Source: Actinomadura macrotermitis
Lineage (GTDB): Bacteria; Actinomycetota; Actinomycetes; Streptosporangiales; Streptosporangiaceae
DNA length: 64,000 nucleotides
Reading direction: 5' to 3'
NCBI RefSeq assembly: GCF_009604375.1
Contig: NZ_WEGH01000001.1
Span: 1,736,001-1,800,000 of the forward strand
The notes under the pieces: generated by a model
What the model saw: only the letters and a program-made list of their open reading frames with translations
What the model was told of the DNA's origin: nothing
Databases searched by the model: none
Shown here: positions 33,198 to 39,407 of the stretch, in pieces
How the letters are laid out: each line of letters begins with the position of its first letter
Numbering within the stretch: position 1 is the first letter of the stretch
Program-made: the position numbers and the translations under genes

Positions 33198-34523
33198 GTG
33201 GGGGATCAAGTGCCGCAGGATCACTACGACGTCATGGTGCTGGGCGGGGGGACCGCGGGCGGGCTCGCGGCCGTCGAGCTGTCCCGGTCCGGGCGCGACG
33301 TCGCGCTCGTGGAGAACCGGCTGGTCGGCGGGGAATCGGCGTACTTCGCCTGCGTCCCGTCCAAGTCGCTGCTGCTGTCGGCGCGGCGCGGGGAGCGCTG
33401 GGACCTGGCCGTCGCCCGCCGCGACCACGTCACCGGCCACCTGGCCGACGACCGCGCGGCGGCGCGGCTGACCGAGGCCGGCGTCACCGTGCTGCGCGGC
33501 CGGGGGCACCTGCTCGGGCCGGGCCGGATGGAGGTCGACGGCGCCGAGATCGGCTTCGGCGACCTGGTCATCAGCACCGGCAGCGAACCGGTGGTACCGG
33601 GCGTCGACGGCCTGGCGGGCGTGCCGACCTGGACCAGCGACGAGGCGCTGTCGCTGCCGGTGCTGCCGCGCCGCCTGGTCGTGCTCGGCGGCGGCCCGGT
33701 CGGCTGCGAGATGGCGCAGGTGTACGCCTCGTTCGGGACGCAGGTGACGGTGGTGGAGGCGTCGGGGCGGCTGCTGGCCGCCGAGGCGCCGTTCGCCGGC
33801 GAGGTACTGGCGGGCGCGCTCCGCCGCATGGGCGTGGACCTGCGGCTCGGCGCCGAGCCGGCCCGGGTCGAACGCGCCGCCGGCGGGCTGCTGGTGTGGC
33901 TGTCGGACGGCGGCCGGCTGGAGGCCGACCGGATCCTCATCGCGGCCGGCCGGGTGCCGCGCGTGCAGGGCTACGGGGTGGAGAACCTCGGCGTCGCGGT
34001 GACGCCCGGGCACGGCCTGCCGGTCGACGAGACCTGCCGGGTCACCGACGGGGTGTGGGCGTGCGGCGACGTGACCGGCATCGCCCGCACCGCGCACGCC
34101 GCCCGCTACCAGGCCCGCGTCGTCGTCGACAACGTGCTCGGCAAGCACCGTGAGGCCGACTACCGGGCCGTCCCGCGTGTCGTGCACACCTCCCCGGCCG
34201 TCTACGCGGCCGGGATCTCCCCGATCCAGGCGGCCGAACTGGGCATCGATCTCCTCACCGCCGGGTACGACCTGGCCGCGACCGCCCGCGCGGTGGTGGA
34301 GGCCGACGAACGGGGCCGGGTGGAGCTGTACGCCGACCGGTCCCGGGGTGTGCTCGTCGGCGCCGCCGCGGCCGGGCTCTACGCTGAGGAATGGATGAGT
34401 GAGGTCACCCTGGCCATCCGCGCCGAGACGCCGCTCAGCCTGCTCACCGACGTGGTGCACGCGTTCCCGACGTTCGGCGAGGCGATCGAGGCGCCGCTGC
34501 GGGAACTGGCCGGGCGGCTCTGA
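33198..34523 (+). CDS. FAD/NAD(P)-dependent oxidoreductase related to lipoamide dehydrogenase, one redox Cys missing
   Basis: A 441-residue flavoprotein: FAD motif VMVLGGGTAGGLAAVE (about 12-27), NAD(P) motif VVLGGGPVGCEMAQVYASFG (about 159-178, split here for length), second FAD motif GVWACGDVTGIARTAHAARY and a dimerisation domain ending VHAFPTFGEA. The disulfide segment normally GG-T-C-x4-C reads GGESAYFACVPSK: Ser47 replaces the first Cys and Cys52 remains. The usual dithiol chemistry is therefore impossible, so it may be an NAD(P)H oxidase or quinone reductase. The start may be GTG 33198 or GTG 33210 (GGGGGA upstream). Confidence 0.85.
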   Translation: MGDQVPQDHYDVMVLGGGTAGGLAAVELSRSGRDVALVENRLVGGESAYFACVPSKSLLLSARRGERWDLAVARRDHVTGHLADDRAAARLTEAGVTVLRGRGHLLGPGRMEVDGAEIGFGDLVISTGSEPVVPGVDGLAGVPTWTSDEALSLPVLPRRLVVLGGGPVGCEMAQVYASFGTQVTVVEASGRLLAAEAPFAGEVLAGALRRMGVDLRLGAEPARVERAAGGLLVWLSDGGRLEADRILIAAGRVPRVQGYGVENLGVAVTPGHGLPVDETCRVTDGVWACGDVTGIARTAHAARYQARVVVDNVLGKHREADYRAVPRVVHTSPAVYAAGISPIQAAELGIDLLTAGYDLAATARAVVEADERGRVELYADRSRGVLVGAAAAGLYAEEWMSEVTLAIRAETPLSLLTDVVHAFPTFGEAIEAPLRELAGRL

Positions 34524-34564
34524 GACCTCACGCCGGGACACGCTGCCTACAGGAGGAACACCGG

Positions 34565-34750
34565 ATGAGCGAGACCGAGAGCCCGCTGGACGCCCCCGAG
34601 GCGGACGCGCTGGAGCAGAACGCGCCGCTGCTGGACGACGAGGAGCAGACGGCGGTGGAGGGCTCGGGCGAGGTCCCCTTCGACGCGAACGAGGCGGACG
34701 CGGCCGAGCAGAGCCGGGTCGTCGAGCTGGACGAGGACGACTACCGGTAG
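34565..34750 (+). CDS. Small acidic protein, 61 aa, with an internal repeat
   Basis: A highly acidic, disordered-looking protein. PEADALEQ (about residues 11-18) recurs as NEADAAEQ (about 42-49), each followed by a hydrophobic-acidic stretch, and it ends LDEDDYR. AGGAGGAA nine bases before the ATG is a strong ribosome site, supporting real expression. No known family. It lies 41 bases after the flavoprotein gene and upstream of the FasR-like regulator; it may be co-transcribed with the former. Confidence 0.65.
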   Translation: MSETESPLDAPEADALEQNAPLLDDEEQTAVEGSGEVPFDANEADAAEQSRVVELDEDDYR

Positions 34751-34887
34751 GGCGGCCGCCGCCGGATCGCGATCCGGCGCGCCCGATAGAGGTGACCTGC
34801 GAGGTTACCGGCGCGTAGGATGGTGGGATTGGTTCCTGCGACGGCGACCCCCTTCCGTCGCACATTGATCGGTGATCGGAGTGTGTG

Positions 34888-35508
34888 GTGACCGCGACCC
34901 CGGACGCCCGCCCCCGTGGCACGAGGCTGCCGCGACTGGCGCGCCGCAGGCAGTTGCTCGGCGCGGCCCAGGAGGTGTTCGTCGCCCAGGGCTATCACGC
35001 CGCGGCGATGGACGAGATCGCCGAACGGGCAGGTGTCAGCAAGCCGGTGCTCTATCAGCACTTCCCCGGCAAGCTGGAGCTGTACCTGGCGCTGCTGGAC
35101 GAGCACGCCGAGGCGCTGGTGAAGGCGGTGCGCGACGCGCTCGGCTCGACCACCGACAACAAGCTGCGCGTGCAGGCCAGCATGCAGGCCTTCTACGACT
35201 TCGTCGCCGGCGACGGCGAGGCGTACCGGCTGGTGTTCGAGTCCGACCTGCGCAACGTGGCCCCGGTGCGGGCCCGCGTCGAGCGCGCCAACCAGCAGTG
35301 CGCCGAGATGATCGCACAGGTGATCGCCGAGGACACCGGCGCGGCCGAGGACGAGGCGCACCTGCTCGGCATGGGCCTGGTCGGCATGGCCGAGGTGAGC
35401 GCCCGCTACTGGCTGTCGCAGCACCGGGCCATCCCCAAGGACACCGCCGAGAAGATCATCGCCCGGCTGGCCTGGCGCGGCATCTCCGGCTTCCCGCGCA
35501 CCGGCTGA
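34888..35508 (+). CDS. TetR family regulator, FasR-like
   Basis: A 206-residue TetR protein with HTH AMDEIAERAGVSKPVLYQHF at about 37-56 and the downstream FPGKLELYLALLDEHAEAL helix. The sequence throughout (TTDNKLRVQ, YRLVFESDLRN, SARYWL, LAWRGISGFP) resembles, from memory, the M. tuberculosis Rv3208 product FasR, a regulator of fatty acid synthase genes. The next gene, DUF3107, corresponds to Rv3208A. The GTG at 34888 is six bases after GGAG; a GTG at 34885 is also possible. Function by homology only. Confidence 0.82.
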   Translation: MTATPDARPRGTRLPRLARRRQLLGAAQEVFVAQGYHAAAMDEIAERAGVSKPVLYQHFPGKLELYLALLDEHAEALVKAVRDALGSTTDNKLRVQASMQAFYDFVAGDGEAYRLVFESDLRNVAPVRARVERANQQCAEMIAQVIAEDTGAAEDEAHLLGMGLVGMAEVSARYWLSQHRAIPKDTAEKIIARLAWRGISGFPRTG

Positions 35509-35514
35509 CATTCC

Positions 35515-35548
35515 GCGCGGCGGCCGGGCCCGGGCCGGGCCGCCGCGC
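35515..35548 (+). terminator. GC-rich hairpin after the FasR-like gene
   Basis: 11-bp perfect arms GCGCGGCGGCC (35515-35525) and its complement (35538-35548) with a 12-base loop, starting seven bases after the stop codon. It lacks a U tract, so it may attenuate rather than fully terminate before the DUF3107 gene. Confidence 0.5.
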
Positions 35549-35630
35549 GCCCATGCCCCGGGCCCGCATGGCACCATCGGAGGAGACGTCCCGCCGGACC
35601 GGCGGGGCCGGCCGACTGAGGGAGCATCAC

Positions 35631-35867
35631 GTGCAGGTTCGGATCGGCGTGCAGTTCGTGCCCAGGGAGCTGGTCGTGGAGACCCGGCAGAGCGCCGAGG
35701 AGGTGCAGCGGGCCGTCACCGACGCGCTCGCCGAGGAGCGCGGCGTCCTGGTGCTGAACGACACCAAGGGCGGCCGGGTCGTCATCCCGGCGGACCGGAT
35801 CGGTTATCTGGAAATCGGCGAGGACGAGGGGCGCAGCGTCGGCTTCGGCGGCACGCAGTACACCTGA
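35631..35867 (+). CDS. DUF3107 family protein
   Basis: A 78-residue protein, VQVRIGVQFVPRELVVETRQ at the start, then a helix (SAEEVQRAVTDALAEE) and a strand-rich end with GGRVVIPADRIGYLEIGE. This is the DUF3107 family of actinobacteria, typically 70-80 residues and adjacent to FasR-type TetR genes (Rv3208A/TB9.4 in M. tuberculosis). The molecular role is unknown. The GTG at 35631 has GAGGGAG six bases upstream. The chromosomal pairing with the regulator is its most informative feature. Confidence 0.85.
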   Translation: MQVRIGVQFVPRELVVETRQSAEEVQRAVTDALAEERGVLVLNDTKGGRVVIPADRIGYLEIGEDEGRSVGFGGTQYT

Positions 35868-35877
35868 CCTGGCTTTT

Positions 35878-35896
35878 CCTAATTTTTTGTTTTAGG
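35878..35896. other. AT-rich patch in the DUF3107-GlsB gap
   Basis: CCTAATTTTTTGTTTTAGG is by far the most AT-rich stretch near here, with short inverted ends CCTAA and TTAGG. It could be a weak terminator for DUF3107 (the T run) or part of the promoter region of the following membrane-protein gene. Nothing else is recognisable in the 113-base gap. Confidence 0.4.
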
Positions 35897-35980
35897 CCGG
35901 TACAGCGGGCATATCGATCACCGTACGACGGATCGTGACGCGAACGCGGCACGCGAAGCGCATAGGAATGGTGATCGGAA

Positions 35981-36268
35981 ATGGTCCTGACGATTCTTTA
36001 CTTCATCGTCGTCGGCGCGATCGTGGGCGCCCTCGCCCGGCTGCTGGTCCCGGGCCGCAACCCGATGGGCATCCTGCTCACCGTGCTGGTCGGCATCGCC
36101 GGCGCCGTCCTCGGCGGTGTCGTGGCGCACGCCATCGGTGCGGGCTCGGTGATCGCCTTCATCCTCGCCATCGTGATCGCGGCGATCGCGGTGGCCGCGC
36201 TCACCGGCTACCAGACGCGCGGCGGCGGCCGTCGCGGCTTCGGCCGCACCCGCCACCACAACTACTGA
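35981..36268 (+). CDS. GlsB/YeaQ/YmgE family stress-response membrane protein
   Basis: A 95-residue, three-helix membrane protein: VLTILYFIVVGAIVGALARL, then ILLTVLVGIAGAVLGGVVAH and VIAFILAIVIAAIAVAALTG, with the conserved PGRNPMG between helices 1 and 2. This is the transglycosylase-associated/GlsB family, linked to general stress in many bacteria; biochemical function unknown. The C-terminal tail is Arg/Gly/His-rich (RGGGRRGFGRTRHHNY). It ends at a bidirectional terminator facing the kinase gene. Confidence 0.85.
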   Translation: MVLTILYFIVVGAIVGALARLLVPGRNPMGILLTVLVGIAGAVLGGVVAHAIGAGSVIAFILAIVIAAIAVAALTGYQTRGGGRRGFGRTRHHNY

Positions 36269-36307
36269 CCGGGATGCCGGTGCACACCGGCCCGGCCGGT
36301 GCACTCC

Positions 36308-36342
36308 GGAAGCCCCCGCTGCGAGAGCGCGCGGGGGCTTCC
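36308..36342. terminator. Bidirectional terminator between GlsB and kinase genes
   Basis: Perfect 12-bp arms GGAAGCCCCCGC (36308-36319) and complement (36331-36342) around an 11-base loop. It lies midway between the convergent stops at 36268 and 36355 and can serve both. Confidence 0.75.
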
Positions 36343-36354
36343 GCGTGCCCGGGG

Positions 36355-38187
36355 TCACTCGGTCGGCGACGGGGACGGCGAGGGCGTGGCCGACCGCATC
36401 TCGGCGACGACCCGGGGCGCCAGGAAGTCGGCGATCCTGTCCACCGGCACGTCGGTCGAGGTCATCCGGCAGGCCATGGACACGTCCGGGTTGAGCGCGG
36501 ACATGTTGATCATGAAGCGGGCCTCCCGGGGCCGCAGCGTGATCTGGATCTTCGGGTTCTCGCCCTGGAAGTCCTGCGGCCGGAACGCCGGCCGGGTGGT
36601 CTCCTCCTCGTTCAGGCAGCTCTCCGGGTCGGCGGCCGCGATGCGGTCGCGCAGCCTGTTGGCGCCCTCGGGCGTCAGCGCGGCGGGCGCGAGGACGTCG
36701 CTCGGGCCGAGCGCCTTCCCGTCGGCGAGGTCCACGGTGACCGCGCCGTAGCTGAAGAAGTTCTTCACCCAGTTGCCGAAGGTGCCGGGCTTCGGCGTGA
36801 CGGAGTAGACCGAGGAGACCGAGAGCAGCCGGGTGGTGTGCAGGCCGATCTCGGTGGTCGTGGCGACCGCCGACACATCGTCGCGGCCGGTGTAGTTCTT
36901 GCGGTAGGTGGCCATGGCGCGGTCGGCGGGGGCGCGCAGCGCGGCGTTGATCCGGCGCAGCACCGCGGGATCGCGGCGCCCCTCCACGGTGACGTACTGC
37001 TCCTGCACCGCCGGCGCGCCCGCCTGCTGGAAGTTCACCAGCTTCGCGTTCAGCGGGACGGCCTTGGACTGTCCGGCGGGCTTGTCGCCCTGCGCGGCGT
37101 AGACGCCGACGCCACCGGCCGTCACCAGGGTGGCCGCAGCCACCCCGATCGCGACCTTCGCGCCGGTCGCGGCGAGCAGCCCGCCCCCGGCGGCCGCGCC
37201 GGACCCGGCGGCGGCCGTCCCGGAGCCCGCGGCGGCCGTGCCACCGGCCACCGCGGCGCCCGCCCCCGCGCCACCCGCCGCAGTGCCTCCCACCACGGCG
37301 CCGCCAGGTGCGAGCCCGGCCGCCAGCAGCGGGAACAGCGCGGCGAGCCCCACCGTCGCGGCGCCGGCGAGCTGCAGTCCGCGGCGCTCCCAGTCGGGGC
37401 CGTAGGCGGCGGACGCGGCGGCCTCCAGCTCGCGGGCGAACTCGGCGGCGCCCGCCGGGCGCTCCTCGGCCCGCTTGGCCATGCCGCGCTCCAGCAGCGG
37501 CCGCAGCGGCGGCGGTAGCCGGTCCGCGGGCGGCGGCGCGGTCAGGTGCAGGTTCATCAGCGCGGCCTGGTTCGCCGCCTGGAAGGGCCGGCCGCCCGTC
37601 ACGCACTCGAAGAACACGCACGTCGCGGCGTACACGTCGGTCGCCGGGGAGGCGGGCGCGCCCTCCCACTGCTCGGGCGCCATGTAGAACGGCGTGCCCG
37701 ACCTGGACTCGGCGCCGGTCACCGTCGCGATGCCGAAGTCGATGAGCTTGCTGAGACCGTCGGCCCGCACCACCACGTTCGCGGGCTTGTAGTCGCGGTG
37801 GACCACGCCGGCGGCGTGCGCGGCGGCGAGGCCGAGCAGCGAGCCCTTCAGCACGGTCAGCGCGGCCTCCGGCGCGAGCGCGCCGTGCTCGTCCAGGACG
37901 GCCCGCAGCGAGACGCCGTCGACCGCCTCCATCACCAGCGCCGCGCCCTGCTCGCCGCGCACGAACCGGAACAGGCGCACCACGTGCGGGTCGCCGACGC
38001 GGCCGAGCATCTCCGCCTCGGCGCGCAGCCGGTCCAGCGCGGCCGGGTCGCCCCGGTACAGGTACTTGATCGCCACGGGGGTGCCGGCGGTGGCGTGCCG
38101 GGCGAGGACGACCCGGCCCTGCGCGCCCGCGCCGAGCTCGCGGACCTCGGTGAAGCCCTGCAGCCGCCAGGGCGGCGCCGCGGTCAC
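36355..38187 (-). CDS. Receptor-like Ser/Thr protein kinase with external sensor domain
   Basis: A 610-residue Hanks-type kinase. N-lobe: GAGAQGRV and Lys41 in VAIKY; catalytic HRDYKPANV (130-138), DFG (150-152), APE (170-172). After an Ala/Gly-rich segment (about 285-365) including a membrane helix (LAATGAKVAIGVAAATLVTA), an external domain of about 230 residues follows. Parts of it (INAALRAPADRAM, GKALGPSDVLAPAAL, VDRIADFLAPRV) resemble the lipoprotein encoded just upstream. The tail is Ser/Pro-rich. It probably senses an envelope signal and phosphorylates cytosolic proteins. Its GTG start overlaps the lipoprotein stop (GTGA), so both are translated together. Confidence 0.9.
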   Translation of the reverse strand: MTAAPPWRLQGFTEVRELGAGAQGRVVLARHATAGTPVAIKYLYRGDPAALDRLRAEAEMLGRVGDPHVVRLFRFVRGEQGAALVMEAVDGVSLRAVLDEHGALAPEAALTVLKGSLLGLAAAHAAGVVHRDYKPANVVVRADGLSKLIDFGIATVTGAESRSGTPFYMAPEQWEGAPASPATDVYAATCVFFECVTGGRPFQAANQAALMNLHLTAPPPADRLPPPLRPLLERGMAKRAEERPAGAAEFARELEAAASAAYGPDWERRGLQLAGAATVGLAALFPLLAAGLAPGGAVVGGTAAGGAGAGAAVAGGTAAAGSGTAAAGSGAAAGGGLLAATGAKVAIGVAAATLVTAGGVGVYAAQGDKPAGQSKAVPLNAKLVNFQQAGAPAVQEQYVTVEGRRDPAVLRRINAALRAPADRAMATYRKNYTGRDDVSAVATTTEIGLHTTRLLSVSSVYSVTPKPGTFGNWVKNFFSYGAVTVDLADGKALGPSDVLAPAALTPEGANRLRDRIAAADPESCLNEEETTRPAFRPQDFQGENPKIQITLRPREARFMINMSALNPDVSMACRMTSTDVPVDRIADFLAPRVVAEMRSATPSPSPSPTE

Positions 38188-38972
38188 TTCACGGCCGCGG
38201 CGCTCTGCAGCCGCGGGAACAGCTCCGGCCGGACCAGGTCCTTGATCTTGTCGTAGCCGGCGCTGAAGACGAAGTTGTTGCAGTCGGTGCCGGTGGTGGA
38301 CCAGATCAGCTCAAGGCCCTGCGGGGTGAACATGAGCCCGGCGGCCGGCGGCGACTCGATCGGGTCGCCGTTCTCCTTGGCCGGGAAGAGCGCGCCGCGC
38401 TGCAGGTCGCCGAGGTCGCACTCCTTCCAGTCCTCCTTCGGGCCCTGCAGCCGGCCGAACAGGTCCTTCAGGCCGTCCTTGTCCAGCGCCTTGTCGGTGA
38501 GGATGTCGGAGGCGGTGAGCGCCTTGCCGGCCTTGGTGTCCACCACGACCGGGATCGTCGGCAGCTGCCCCTCGCCCTCGTAGCAGGGGATCATCTGGAC
38601 CGCGTTGGTGGCCGAGACGATCTCGCCGCGCAGCCCGATCCGCACCTTGGTCTGGATAACGCTGTTGCGGCCGCCGCACTGCTTCTTCTGCTCGGGCTCC
38701 AGCGTCGCGCCCGCCCACTTCACCGCCCAGTCCAGCGGGCCGCGCAGCGCCGCGTCCAGCTTCTGCGCCATGGCCTGGTCGGCCAGCCCGGCGATCTTGA
38801 CGTACTCGGCGTTCTTCAGCTCCACCTGCTGGCCGGCGTGCACGGAACTGTCGGTGGCGACCACCGGCCCCTTGGCCGGTCCGCCGCCGGAGGACTTGCC
38901 GTCCGACGAGGAGCACCCCGCCAGCCCGGCCGCCAGCACCATGGCCAGCACGCCCGTGTACCTCGCCCGCAT
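38184..38972 (-). CDS. Lipoprotein related to the kinase sensor domain
   Basis: A 262-residue secreted lipoprotein: signal MRARYTGVLAMVLAAGLAGC with lipobox LAGC, then a Ser/Gly linker. The mature domain includes LDAALRGPLDWAV, GKALTASDILTDKAL and YDKIKDLVRPELF, which line up with parts of the external domain of the kinase encoded next (INAALRAPADRAM, GKALGPSDVLAPAAL, VDRIADFLAPRV). It has extra paired Cys (ECDLGD, TDCNN). Most likely a surface partner or ligand-binding form of the same sensor. It is the first gene of the pair; its promoter lies within 38973-39170. Confidence 0.8.
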   Translation of the reverse strand: MRARYTGVLAMVLAAGLAGCSSSDGKSSGGGPAKGPVVATDSSVHAGQQVELKNAEYVKIAGLADQAMAQKLDAALRGPLDWAVKWAGATLEPEQKKQCGGRNSVIQTKVRIGLRGEIVSATNAVQMIPCYEGEGQLPTIPVVVDTKAGKALTASDILTDKALDKDGLKDLFGRLQGPKEDWKECDLGDLQRGALFPAKENGDPIESPPAAGLMFTPQGLELIWSTTGTDCNNFVFSAGYDKIKDLVRPELFPRLQSAAAVK

Positions 38973-39171
38973 ACGTTCCGTCCCTCTCGCCGAGCCGATC
39001 TGCCGCGATTGTGGCGGAGTACAGAATGTCAGGATCTCCGCCCCGGCGCTCGGCACTGTCCGGACCCGCCCGCAACACCCGCCGGTGGCCGACTGTGGCC
39101 GCTTGCGGACACCCGCCCGCACCGCATGGAATAGCCGGTACGGGGGAAGCGTTAGGACCAGTGATCGGCTA

Positions 39172-39201
39172 TTGGTGTAGTCATTCCAAGGTCGGTACAC
39201 T
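39172..39201 (+). promoter_or_regulatory. Putative promoter of the DEAD-box helicase gene
   Basis: TTGGTG (39172-39177) and TACACT (39196-39201) with 18-base spacing resemble a primary-sigma promoter. Transcription from about 39208 would give a leader of roughly 200 bases before the helicase start, long for an actinomycete but usual for cold-shock-type helicase genes. Confidence 0.45.
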
Positions 39202-39407
39202 GCGTGGCGGAGTGTGACCGCACGCAGCCACAGCGAGTGACTGCTTTCAACCCCTGACTGCGGTCGCCGAAATTTTGATCGACGGCTGGTCCCTCCCGCG
39301 CGAGCGCGCGGCCACCGGATCGGCGGGCCCGTCCCCGGACCCGCCCGGTGGTTCGGCGCAGCGCCGCGCAACGGAGTGAGGACCCCGCATATTGGAGGCT
39401 GAAAGCC
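39202..39407 (+). other. Long untranslated leader of the DEAD-box helicase gene
   Basis: The gap between the lipoprotein start (38972) and the helicase start is 435 bases, the only stretch over 300 bases without a gene here. Its 5' part (38973-39170) should hold the lipoprotein promoter. The 3' part, downstream of the predicted promoter, contains several GC-rich self-complementary segments (for example CCCGCGCGAGCGCGCGG at 39296-39312) and no credible ORF. It could control helicase expression post-transcriptionally. No known riboswitch pattern was recognised. Confidence 0.4.

Noticed and set aside
36299..37518. Plus-strand frames inside the kinase gene
   Set aside because: They are shadows; the kinase motifs are unambiguous on the minus strand.
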